A stretch of DNA of 12,564 bases from Rickettsiales bacterium (GTDB lineage Bacteria > Pseudomonadota > Alphaproteobacteria > Rickettsiales > UBA1997), in contig JAIRSX010000072.1 of NCBI GenBank assembly GCA_031255235.1, positions 1 through 12,564 of the forward strand, read 5' to 3'. Below, piece after piece: positions 5,958 through 12,446 of this stretch. Within the stretch, counting starts at the first letter, position 1; the number at the start of each line of letters is the position of its first letter. A program made the position numbers and the translations under genes. Under the pieces are notes generated by a model. It was not told the origin of the DNA, searched no databases, and was given only the letters and a program-made list of their open reading frames with translations.

Positions 5958-6645
5958 ATCCCCCCCCCCCCCCCCTCACCATCTTTTCGAGTCTGTATGG
6001 CTCAAAATTCTTTTGTGGCATACCTTTCAATAAAATATTGAAAAAATAACTGGAGTACGTTTTTATACCATTGTACAAAGAAGGTCGCTCATAACTTGGT
6101 AGCGTTCTTGCAATGGTTATCACTCTATATGCTCTAATTGGAAAATGTGATAAAATTAAAAGTAAAAGAACCCAAATATACTTAACCTTAAATAGTCGTT
6201 TGTTATATCTTTTATATATAAAAAAGGAGAAAAAATACGGGATAAAAACACAAAGTGGTGCATACCAAACTCTACCAAACTCATAAATGAAAGATTTAAA
6301 AACATCTTTTGAATTGTCAGCAATAAACATCAGCGGGATTGCAAACGGTGGCATAATACCATTGAAATATGCCATATATCCAAGTTGAGTAAAATCAAGA
6401 AAACAATAAATTCCAAGCATCACATAAACGAACTTTCTATTTTCTACCAAAGATAGTAGTGTTCCGATTAGTAATCCCCAAAAACACCACCTACCAAATA
6501 CTACCTGATTTGCATTGTTAAATATTTTAAATAAATAATCATCAAGAATTAGTAAGATTGAAAATATAATCACAAAAATAGAATGAAAAATTATCCTCTC
6601 TCTATTGTCTTTAATCCATTTTAAAATCACATTAAACGCTTCCAT
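5944..6645 (-). CDS. Membrane domain of the same transferase, terminated early by the G-run frameshift
   Basis: The 233 residues contain five hydrophobic segments (about 18-39, 48-68, 72-94, 128-147 and 154-174). A periplasmic linker follows with RTLPSYERPSLYNGIKTYSSYFF and ends EPYRLEKMVR. This is the standard five-helix N-terminus of EptA-type transferases, and the linker stops where the catalytic domain should begin. After AGG the frame runs into the G16 tract, giving RGGGGGYARC and a stop. With 15 or 18 G the frame would pass into the downstream catalytic domain. Translation probably starts at ATG 6645, preceded by AGAGAAAT. It lies 57 bases after parA on the same strand and may share its transcript, though TTGATG with TATGGT in the gap could be its own weak promoter. 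Confidence 0.85.
   Translation of the reverse strand: MEAFNVILKWIKDNRERIIFHSIFVIIFSILLILDDYLFKIFNNANQVVFGRWCFWGLLIGTLLSLVENRKFVYVMLGIYCFLDFTQLGYMAYFNGIMPPFAIPLMFIADNSKDVFKSFIYEFGRVWYAPLCVFIPYFFSFFIYKRYNKRLFKVKYIWVLLLLILSHFPIRAYRVITIARTLPSYERPSLYNGIKTYSSYFFNILLKGMPQKNFEPYRLEKMVRGGGGGYARC
5960..5975 (-). repeat. G16 homopolymer, probable phase-variation switch
   Basis: There are sixteen consecutive C on the plus strand, hence 16 G on the coding strand, at the junction of the membrane and catalytic domains. Reading frames: n divisible by 3 (15, 18) joins both halves; n = 16, as here, ends four codons after the tract. Tracts of this length are prone to slipped-strand mispairing. The run is also long enough to satisfy a G3N1 quadruplex pattern. 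Confidence 0.8.
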
Positions 6646-6702
6646 ATTTCTCTGACAGTTTCTTTACCATATTCACATTAAATATAAACATCAAATAAAT
6701 AA

Positions 6703-7464
6703 CTATTTCCATATTTTTTTAATAACTTCCTCACCAAATCTTAAATAGGCCTCCGATCCAGCACAATTGGTATCATAAACAATTGCTGGAATGCCATGCG
6801 AAGTTGCTTCACTTAGTTTGATGTTTCTTGGAATTGTGGTTTGGTAGACTTTATCCCCTAAAAAATTTCTAATATCTGCTTCAATTTCTTTTGTTTGAAT
6901 ACTTTTTTTATCATACATTGTCAAAACAACACCATCAACCTCTAGTTGTGCATTAAAATTCGCTCTAATCCTATCTGCTGTTTCCAATAGATGAGCAAGC
7001 CCATCTAAAGCAAAAAACTCACATTGTAATGGTATCAATACTTTGTTAGATGCTACAAGAGAGTTTATGGTCAGAAGACCCAGCGATGGAGGACAATCAA
7101 TCAAAATAAAATCATAACCATTTGCTATAGGTTTAATTTTTTCCTTTAAAACATTTTCTCTATTTTCAAGTGAGGACAATTCCAATTCTGCCGATGCTAA
7201 ATTTGTATCACAAGGTATAATATCTAAAGAAGAAAATTTAGTTTTAACTATTGCCTCTTGTATAGATTGTTCATTTGATATGACCCTGTAAATACTACCA
7301 TTATCAGTATTTACATTAAAACTACTACTGGCATTTCCCTGCGGGTCAAGATCTATAAGTAAAACTTTTTTTTTAAGAGCGGCAAAAACGGCAGCAAGAT
7401 TTATAGCGGTTGTTGTCTTTCCCACTCCACCTTTTTGATTTACAATGGAAAATATAATTGTCAT
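6703..7464 (-). CDS. parA: ParA/Soj-type chromosome-partitioning ATPase
   Basis: The 253-residue protein is a Walker-type ATPase that binds DNA nonspecifically when loaded with ATP and moves ParB-parS complexes during chromosome segregation. It has the deviant Walker A NQKGGVGKTTTAINLAA (residues 9-25), the A' motif LLIDLDPQGNASSS and Walker B YDFILIDCPPSLGLLT. The C-terminal part has the usual IPRNIKLSEATSHGIPAIVYD. Length and motifs are those of short chromosomal ParA without an N-terminal DNA-binding domain. ParB normally follows directly; here the next gene is the transferase, so parB must lie elsewhere if present. The gene is divergent from the zinc-transport operon across an 80-base gap. 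No Shine-Dalgarno is visible. A plasmid or accessory ParA is possible but the sequence looks chromosomal. Confidence 0.93.
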   Translation of the reverse strand: MTIIFSIVNQKGGVGKTTTAINLAAVFAALKKKVLLIDLDPQGNASSSFNVNTDNGSIYRVISNEQSIQEAIVKTKFSSLDIIPCDTNLASAELELSSLENRENVLKEKIKPIANGYDFILIDCPPSLGLLTINSLVASNKVLIPLQCEFFALDGLAHLLETADRIRANFNAQLEVDGVVLTMYDKKSIQTKEIEADIRNFLGDKVYQTTIPRNIKLSEATSHGIPAIVYDTNCAGSEAYLRFGEEVIKKIWK

Positions 7465-7484
7465 ATTTATATATGATAATCTGT

Positions 7485-7502
7485 TTTTTCTTAAAAGAAA
7501 AA
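7485..7502. promoter_or_regulatory. Palindrome between parA and the zinc-type operon, possible operator
   Basis: TTTTTCTT (7485-7492) and AAGAAAAA (7495-7502) are perfect inverted repeats around AA, in the short divergent promoter region. It does not resemble the Zur box consensus I know. It could be an operator, or chance in AT-rich DNA. Confidence 0.3.
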
Positions 7503-7544
7503 TTTAATTTGTATTTTACGTTAATATGTATTATTTCATCAAAC

Positions 7545-8051
7545 ATGAGAAGTAGATTTATAATTTGTTTTTGTTTTTTCTTTATTTTTGTTAGTTTTGT
7601 TTTCGCTCATGAACATGGAGTTGCTAGATTAGATATCTCGATCGAAAAAAGTGAACTTGAAATTGATTTGGATGGAGCGTTAGGTAACTTTTTGAGTTTT
7701 GAACATAGGGCAAAAACTAGTGAAGAAAGAAAAGAATGGGTGGAAATGAATAATAAACTTAAGGGTAATTCAGTGTTTGTTTTTGATACCGATTGTAAGA
7801 GAACTAAATTTAAAAGTGAATACGAAAGTGAAGATGAGTATGGGCAACACAATGATGGAAATGATGACCAAGAGACACATAGTGATTTAGAAGCAGAGTT
7901 TGAATATAGATGTAAAACAATACCATCAAAGATCGTTGTAAATCTATTTAATATTTTCCCGAGTTTGGAGACTTTAGAGGTTCGGGTATCTAGCAAAAAG
8001 CAAAAATATTTCAATCTAAATAAAGAGAATAATGTGATTGTTATTGAGTAA
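7545..8051 (+). CDS. DUF2796 / ZrgA-like periplasmic zinc-binding protein
   Basis: From ATG 7545 the protein has 168 residues. I prefer this start over the longer frame from 7458 because it yields a clean signal peptide (MRSR, a hydrophobic core, then SFVFA cut before HEHG). The mature N-terminus HEHGVARLDISIEKSELEIDLDG, the block FLSFEHRAKTSEER and the end YRCKTIPSKIVV...FPSLETLEV are the pattern of DUF2796 proteins. In Vibrio cholerae ZrgA and Pseudomonas PA4063 these bind zinc for an associated ABC transporter. Likely ligands are the N-terminal HEH and an acidic/His loop around residues 91-115 (YESEDEYGQHNDGNDDQ, then ETHSD). It leads a four-gene operon, with only three bases to the ATPase gene. 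No Shine-Dalgarno is visible. Zinc binding is inferred from the family. Confidence 0.82.
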   Translation: MRSRFIICFCFFFIFVSFVFAHEHGVARLDISIEKSELEIDLDGALGNFLSFEHRAKTSEERKEWVEMNNKLKGNSVFVFDTDCKRTKFKSEYESEDEYGQHNDGNDDQETHSDLEAEFEYRCKTIPSKIVVNLFNIFPSLETLEVRVSSKKQKYFNLNKENNVIVIE

Positions 8052-8054
8052 ATT

Positions 8055-8696
8055 ATGTTGTCAATAAACAACCTTATTTTTCATTATGAGAATGGTTTTA
8101 GTATCAAGGTTGGCAATCTTTTTGTGAATAGGGGAGAGATGGTGTTTTTGTCGGGTGAGAGTGGTAGTGGCAAAAGCACTTTACTCAATATAATTGCTGG
8201 TATTTTGGATTATAAAAGTGGTAGTGTAACGGTTATGGGACAGGAGTTAAAATACTTGACAAGTTTTCAAAGAGATAAATTTAGGGGTGAAAATATTGGG
8301 TTCATATTCCAACAGTTTAATCTAATACCTTATCTTTCGGTTGTGGACAATGTACTTTTACCTTGTAAATTGTTTAATAAAAAAAGTGATTTGCTTGAAA
8401 CCTTAATCGAAAGGACCGCCCTACCAAAAGAGTGTTTAGATAAAAGAGTTGATGAATTATCTATAGGACAACAACAAAGAGTCGCTTGCATTCGTGCTCT
8501 TATTGGTCGTCCATCTCTTGTTATTGCAGATGAGCCAACTTCAGCTCTTGATGATGATAAACAAAATGCATTTTTAAAGTTATTAATCGAATGTTGCAAA
8601 GATATTAATTCTACACTAATTTTTGTGAGTCACAATAAGAATTTATCAAGACTATTTGATAGAATTGTTGAAATAAAAAATGGGATTTTATCATGA
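8055..8696 (+). CDS. ABC transporter ATPase of the zinc-type locus (ZrgB/LolD-like)
   Basis: This 213-residue cytoplasmic ATPase is complete: Walker A GESGSGKST (34-42), Q-loop FQQF (85-88), signature LSIGQQQR (135-142), Walker B LVIADE (155-160), D-loop SALD and H-loop His193. It belongs to the LolD/MacB group that works with FtsX-type permeases. Those machines use ATP to drive mechanical changes in periplasmic proteins rather than to move a solute through a channel. It starts three bases after the DUF2796 gene and its stop overlaps the permease start as ATGA. That coupling, and the gene order seen in PA4063-PA4066, argue for zinc uptake rather than lipoprotein release. LolD itself would pair with LolC/E, not with DUF2796/DUF3299 proteins. 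Confidence 0.93.
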   Translation: MLSINNLIFHYENGFSIKVGNLFVNRGEMVFLSGESGSGKSTLLNIIAGILDYKSGSVTVMGQELKYLTSFQRDKFRGENIGFIFQQFNLIPYLSVVDNVLLPCKLFNKKSDLLETLIERTALPKECLDKRVDELSIGQQQRVACIRALIGRPSLVIADEPTSALDDDKQNAFLKLLIECCKDINSTLIFVSHNKNLSRLFDRIVEIKNGILS

Positions 8697-9871
8697 AAAT
8701 ATATACCCTCTTACAGATATCCACAAAAAGTTTTTTCAATCGTAAATGGACAGTCGGTTTGATCGTATTTTCCATAGCAATTTCAACAATGCTGTTACTT
8801 GGTATCGAAAAGATAAAGATAGAAGTCAAGAATAATTTTGTATCGTCAGTTGCAGGAACTGATTTAATAATTGGAGCAAGGGGTAGTCCAACTCAGTTGG
8901 TGTTATACTCTGTTTTTCATTTGGGACGAAGTACAAACAATATAAATCAAAATACTATTGATTATATCAATAACCATAAAAATGTTGAATGGGCGATCCC
9001 AATATCTTTGGGAGATACTTACAAAAAATTTCCTGTAATTGCAACAGAAAGAATAATGTTTGAAAAATATAAATATGACTACGATAAACATTTATCATTT
9101 AAAGAAGGTAACGTATTCGATGATGATTTTGAGGTTGTTGTTGGTTATAAGACCGGTTTAAAAGTAGGTGATATAATCAATCTTTCACATGGTAGAGGTG
9201 AACAAACCCATAAAGAGAAATTTAAAGTTGTTGGTATCTTAGCAATTAGTGGAACACCTATTGATACTTCGTTAATCATAACATTGAATGCTATGGATAT
9301 TATACATGCAGGATATTTACCTAAAAAAAGACAAATAACTTCAATGTTTATCGGGCTTAAAGAAAAAAGAAAAATATTTTCGGTACAAAGAGAATTTAAT
9401 AGTTACAAGGGTGAGCCTCTGACTGCAATTTTGCCTGGTGCAACAATTGAGGAGATGTGGTCTACCTTAAATATTTTCGAAAAAGCATTAATTCTCATCT
9501 CGTCCGTTACTACAATTAGCAGTTTAATGGGGCTGTCTGCTACTGTTTTGGCTGGATTAAATGAAAGAAAGAGGGAGATTACAATATTGCGAGTATTGGG
9601 GGCAAATCCATTAGATATATGTTTTTTGATTAGTATTGAAGTAATGTTTGTAATTTTGTGTGGAATAATGTTTGGTGTTTTATGTTTGTATCTGTCTATA
9701 TTTGCTTTTTCATCTTCCATATTAATAAAATATGGTATTAGAATTGGTATATCGGCATTGACATTAAATGAATATTTGTTACTATTGAAGATATTTGCAA
9801 GCGGGGTACTATTGAGTTTAATTCCGTCCATAAAGGCATATTCAATAGGATTAAGAAGTGGTTTAAAATGA
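8693..9871 (+). CDS. FtsX/MacB-type ABC permease (ZrgC-like)
   Basis: The 392-residue inner-membrane protein has the four-helix FtsX topology. The first helix is near residues 18-36. A large periplasmic domain follows (about 40-260, with GTDLIIGARGSPTQLVLYSV and VVGYKTGLKVGDIINLSHGRG), then three helices around 264-289, 310-340 and 362-386. LSATVLAGLNERKREITILRVLGA just before the third helix is the classic cytoplasmic coupling segment that contacts the ATPase. The GARGSPTQL opening of the periplasmic domain is typical of this permease subgroup. It overlaps both neighbours by four bases (ATGA), indicating translational coupling. It presumably acts as a homodimer with the upstream ATPase. The substrate is inferred only from context. 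Confidence 0.9.
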   Translation: MKIYTLLQISTKSFFNRKWTVGLIVFSIAISTMLLLGIEKIKIEVKNNFVSSVAGTDLIIGARGSPTQLVLYSVFHLGRSTNNINQNTIDYINNHKNVEWAIPISLGDTYKKFPVIATERIMFEKYKYDYDKHLSFKEGNVFDDDFEVVVGYKTGLKVGDIINLSHGRGEQTHKEKFKVVGILAISGTPIDTSLIITLNAMDIIHAGYLPKKRQITSMFIGLKEKRKIFSVQREFNSYKGEPLTAILPGATIEEMWSTLNIFEKALILISSVTTISSLMGLSATVLAGLNERKREITILRVLGANPLDICFLISIEVMFVILCGIMFGVLCLYLSIFAFSSSILIKYGIRIGISALTLNEYLLLLKIFASGVLLSLIPSIKAYSIGLRSGLK

Positions 9872-10365
9872 ACAAAGTATTGATTATTCTATTAGTTTTT
9901 AGTAATTTTGCATACGCAAATCACAAAAAGGTTACTTGGGAACAATTGATTCCACCAGATTACGATGAGAAGAAAGAATTTGAAGGCATAAAATGGGATA
10001 CTTTACAAGAAGATGACGAGATAATGATAGCAAAAATTCAATCAATACTTGATAATGCTCCTGCAGATAAAAAATGGAATGGAGTAGACGTTGAAATGAA
10101 TGGATTTGTATCCCCATTGGAATATGATAAAAATGGTATTCGAGAATTCTTTTTTGTTCCATATTTTGGTGCATGTATCCATTCGCCACCCCCACCCGCA
10201 AATCAAATAATATTTGTGAAATTGAATAAACCAATTTCTGTGGATGATTATTATGACAATTATGTTAAAATAAAAGGAACTTTATTGGTTGAAGAAAGCA
10301 AAAAAGAAATTGGTGTCAGCGGATATAGTATGAAAATAGATAGTATCAATCTTATCGATTATTAA
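9868..10365 (+). CDS. DUF3299 periplasmic protein of the zinc-type locus
   Basis: The 165-residue protein begins with a short signal peptide (MNKVLIILLVFSNFAYA, cleavage before NHKK). The mature part has WEQLIPPDY, VEMNGFVSPLE and the family hallmark FFVPYFGACIHSPPPPANQIIFV, which identify DUF3299. The Cys-x-His and poly-Pro turn are strictly typical. Members are found beside DUF2796-ABC loci and are thought to be periplasmic accessory factors; no reaction is established. Its ATG overlaps the permease stop, so it is the last gene of the operon. No strong terminator follows; a weak folded stretch near 10410-10461 is the only candidate. Confidence 0.85.
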   Translation: MNKVLIILLVFSNFAYANHKKVTWEQLIPPDYDEKKEFEGIKWDTLQEDDEIMIAKIQSILDNAPADKKWNGVDVEMNGFVSPLEYDKNGIREFFFVPYFGACIHSPPPPANQIIFVKLNKPISVDDYYDNYVKIKGTLLVEESKKEIGVSGYSMKIDSINLIDY

Positions 10366-10521
10366 GGTAAAGATTACTCAATGCGAAATGAAATTATTTT
10401 TTTCAGGTGAAAAGTGTTGTTGTAGCTTCAATCAATTTACCCTGTACTTGGGTCACTTTTTGTCAAATATTAAAAATAATTAATTGTTTTTCTTATGAAA
10501 TGATATTTATACTTATTAATA

Positions 10522-11112
10522 ATGGATGATAAGATTTTAAAAGAACTCATAAAAATATTTTCAAAGTTACCATCTTTAGGGCCAAGATCTGCTAAAAGAT
10601 TGGTTTTGTACTTATTGAATAACAAAGAAAACATTATGTTACCCCTAATTTCATGTTTAGAAGAATCTTACAAAGTTATAAGGAAGTGTCATATTTGTGG
10701 GAATCTAACATCTGATGAAATTTGCGAGATCTGTGATGATAAGACAAGGAATAATGGAATACTTTGTGTGGTAGAATCTGTTGCAGATCTATGGGCAATT
10801 GAAAATACTGGATTTAATGGTTTATATCATTTATTAAATGGAAATTTATCAGCAAGCGAAGGACGAACTCCTGATAATTTAAATTTAGATAATTTAATTG
10901 ATAGAATTAAAAAAAATGAAATAAAAGAGGTTATAATTGCTACCAATCCAACCATAGAAGGACAAACCACAGCATTTTATATAGTAGACCTATTAAAAGA
11001 TATTGGGGTAAAAATTACTCAACCGGCACTCGGAATTCCATTGGGAAGTGAGTTCAACTATATTGACGAAAGTACATTGGGAATTGCCTTTAAAAATAAG
11101 AAAGAACTTTGA
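10522..11112 (+). CDS. recR: Recombination mediator protein RecR
   Basis: This 196-residue protein works with RecO (and RecF) to load RecA on SSB-coated gaps. The N-terminal helix-hairpin-helix KLPSLGPRSAKRLVLYLL (15-32) is followed by a C4 zinc finger with Cys at 56, 59, 68 and 71. The Toprim domain has CVVESVADLWAIE and IIATNPTIEGQTTAFYI (138-154), and the end LGIPLGSEFNYIDESTLGIAF is typical. The family block 'LSPLDGxGP' is altered to NLSASEGRTP. The dnaX-ybaB partners often found next to recR are absent. A TATACT box (10508-10513) lies so close to the ATG that the message may be leaderless. Confidence 0.96.
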   Translation: MDDKILKELIKIFSKLPSLGPRSAKRLVLYLLNNKENIMLPLISCLEESYKVIRKCHICGNLTSDEICEICDDKTRNNGILCVVESVADLWAIENTGFNGLYHLLNGNLSASEGRTPDNLNLDNLIDRIKKNEIKEVIIATNPTIEGQTTAFYIVDLLKDIGVKITQPALGIPLGSEFNYIDESTLGIAFKNKKEL

Positions 11113-11246
11113 TTTTATAAACTTTAAAAATTGTTACGAAATAATATTGGCAAAGGATAAATAAGAATGGAATTATTCTGTTGCTACCAATTCATAAAAT
11201 TATTTGTATTTGTTCAGTAATATTTCCCTAATTTATAAACTTAATT

Positions 11247-11858
11247 TCATAAACTCATCTCGCTATTCTTATTTTTTTCTTTATTTTCCTTTGCTTTGTC
11301 AACAAATGATTTTCTTGCTTTTTCTTTGTTTCTCGTCTGTTCTTCTGATTTCATTGCAAAAATCTTTCGTTTTATTTCATGAATATCTAAACCTCTACTT
11401 TGTAATTCTGCTATCATAGCATCAACCCCATCTAAATCAAAACCAGCACTTTTTAATTGGTTTTTTAAATTATCAGTTTCTTTTTTGTTTTTGTTCTTTT
11501 TGAAATCATCACTCAAATTATCAGTTTCTCCATCAGTTTCTTTTTTGTCTTTATTTTCTTCGAACCCACCGAAACTATCCCTAAAATTATTATCCCCCCT
11601 AAACCCATCAAAAGACGAAGTAGTAGTATTATGTTTAGTATCACGAACATCACCAATTTTAGTTCTTGTTTTATTGAGAGAATTTCTATCTTCTATTATT
11701 TTATTTACTATCTCTTCAATACTAAACCCCTTTTTTCTGTATTTTTTATATACGTCACCAATATCCCACAATACACTGTTAAAATTACGTTTTATCAGCT
11801 CATTTTTAATGTCTTCAATTTCTTTTTCCGAATTCTTATTTTTTTTAAAAAAAAACAT
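11247..11858 (-). CDS. Unknown charged helical protein with a duplicated module
   Basis: The family is unknown to me. The 203 residues are very rich in Lys, Glu, Asp and Asn, with no signal peptide or membrane segment. Two helical segments look related: KKYRKKGFSIEEIVNKI (38-54) and AELQSRGLDIHEIKRKI (150-166), sharing the pattern R-x-x-G-[FL]-x-I-x-E-I-x-x-K-I. Between them lies a disordered, polar region containing two KKETD(G/N) repeats (DKKETDG at 104-110, NKKETDN at 124-130). The Lys/Glu-rich tail is probably coiled or disordered. The coding sequence opens with T9A8 (MFFFKKNK), an unstable-looking start. Codon composition fits the genome. It is convergent with recR and divergent from rplO. 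A scaffolding or host-interacting protein is conceivable but nothing in the sequence proves it. Confidence 0.7.
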   Translation of the reverse strand: MFFFKKNKNSEKEIEDIKNELIKRNFNSVLWDIGDVYKKYRKKGFSIEEIVNKIIEDRNSLNKTRTKIGDVRDTKHNTTTSSFDGFRGDNNFRDSFGGFEENKDKKETDGETDNLSDDFKKNKNKKETDNLKNQLKSAGFDLDGVDAMIAELQSRGLDIHEIKRKIFAMKSEEQTRNKEKARKSFVDKAKENKEKNKNSEMSL

Positions 11859-11971
11859 ATGTACGTGTATTATGCATGAAAAATTTAAAAAAACAAATTA
11901 TGATTCAAAAATTTTTATCAAAATTAAGTGAAGTAAACCTAATTTATAAGGATATCGCAATATTGTTTTTT

Positions 11972-12000
11972 TTGACATCAAACAAATACTTCATTATACA
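11972..12000 (+). promoter_or_regulatory. Sigma-70 promoter of rplO
   Basis: A perfect TTGACA (11972-11977) is followed after 17 bases by TATACA (11995-12000). The ATG at 12025 lies about 18 bases beyond the expected start site. It implies that rplO heads its own transcript instead of being read from a long ribosomal operon. Confidence 0.55.
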
Positions 12001-12024
12001 GTAAGTTGTTGTGTTTGTAATAGT

Positions 12025-12444
12025 ATGAAATTAAATGAGTTAAAGATAGTCGCAAATAAAGGTAAAAAAAGGTTGGGACGCGGTATAGGTTCTGGAAAGG
12101 GTAAGACGTCCGGTAAGGGACATAAAGGTCAAAAATCTAGATCTAATGCCAAATCAATGAAGACCTTTGAGGGTGGACAGACTCCTATCTATAGGAGATT
12201 ACCAAAGCAGGGTTTTAACCACCATGTTGCGAAAAAGACTGAAACAATTACCACTGATTTGTTGCTTGTTTTGGTGGAATCTGGTAAATTATCAAGTGAT
12301 ATTAAGAAGCAGAATTTGATTGATAAAAAAATTGTTAAGAAAGATTCTATTGTTAAGTTGTTGCATGGTAAAAAGGAAATCAAAACTCCGCTTAAGGTTG
12401 AGGTTGATAAGTATTCTAAGAATGTTGAAAAATATAAAGGATAG
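12025..12444 (+). CDS. rplO: 50S ribosomal protein L15
   Basis: The 139-residue protein starts [20 protein letters not shown], then has [18 protein letters not shown] and [17 protein letters not shown], the basic glycine-rich arm that threads into the 50S subunit. The C-terminal domain is shorter and more Lys-rich than usual but ends normally ([16 protein letters not shown]), so the gene is intact. In most bacteria L15 lies in the spc operon between rpmD and secY; here the next gene is rplP, and upstream is an unrelated gene on the other strand. No Shine-Dalgarno is apparent. Confidence 0.96.
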   Translation: MKLNELKIVANKGKKRLGRGIGSGKGKTSGKGHKGQKSRSNAKSMKTFEGGQTPIYRRLPKQGFNHHVAKKTETITTDLLLVLVESGKLSSDIKKQNLIDKKIVKKDSIVKLLHGKKEIKTPLKVEVDKYSKNVEKYKG

Positions 12445-12446
12445 AT

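Noticed and set aside
7458..7544. Longer start for the DUF2796 gene (29 extra N-terminal residues)
   Set aside because: It would overlap the parA start and bury the signal peptide; ATG 7545 gives a clean signal sequence followed by HEHG.
7607..8071. Open frame opposite the DUF2796 gene
   Set aside because: Low-complexity Ser/Leu translation, lying antisense to a gene with family motifs and a signal peptide.
8055..9871. LolCDE lipoprotein-release system
   Set aside because: The ATPase resembles LolD, but there is one permease only and it is coupled to DUF2796 and DUF3299 genes, which fits the zinc-type locus better.
10184..10199. C-rich run in the DUF3299 gene as a second contingency tract
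   Set aside because: It is interrupted (CCACCCCCACCCGC) and encodes the conserved Pro turn of the family, so it is explained by the protein.
10410..10461. Possible terminator after the DUF3299 gene
   Set aside because: The ACCC/GGGT stem has only four pairs and the outer AAAAGTG/CACTTTT arms are 37 bases apart; too weak to call.
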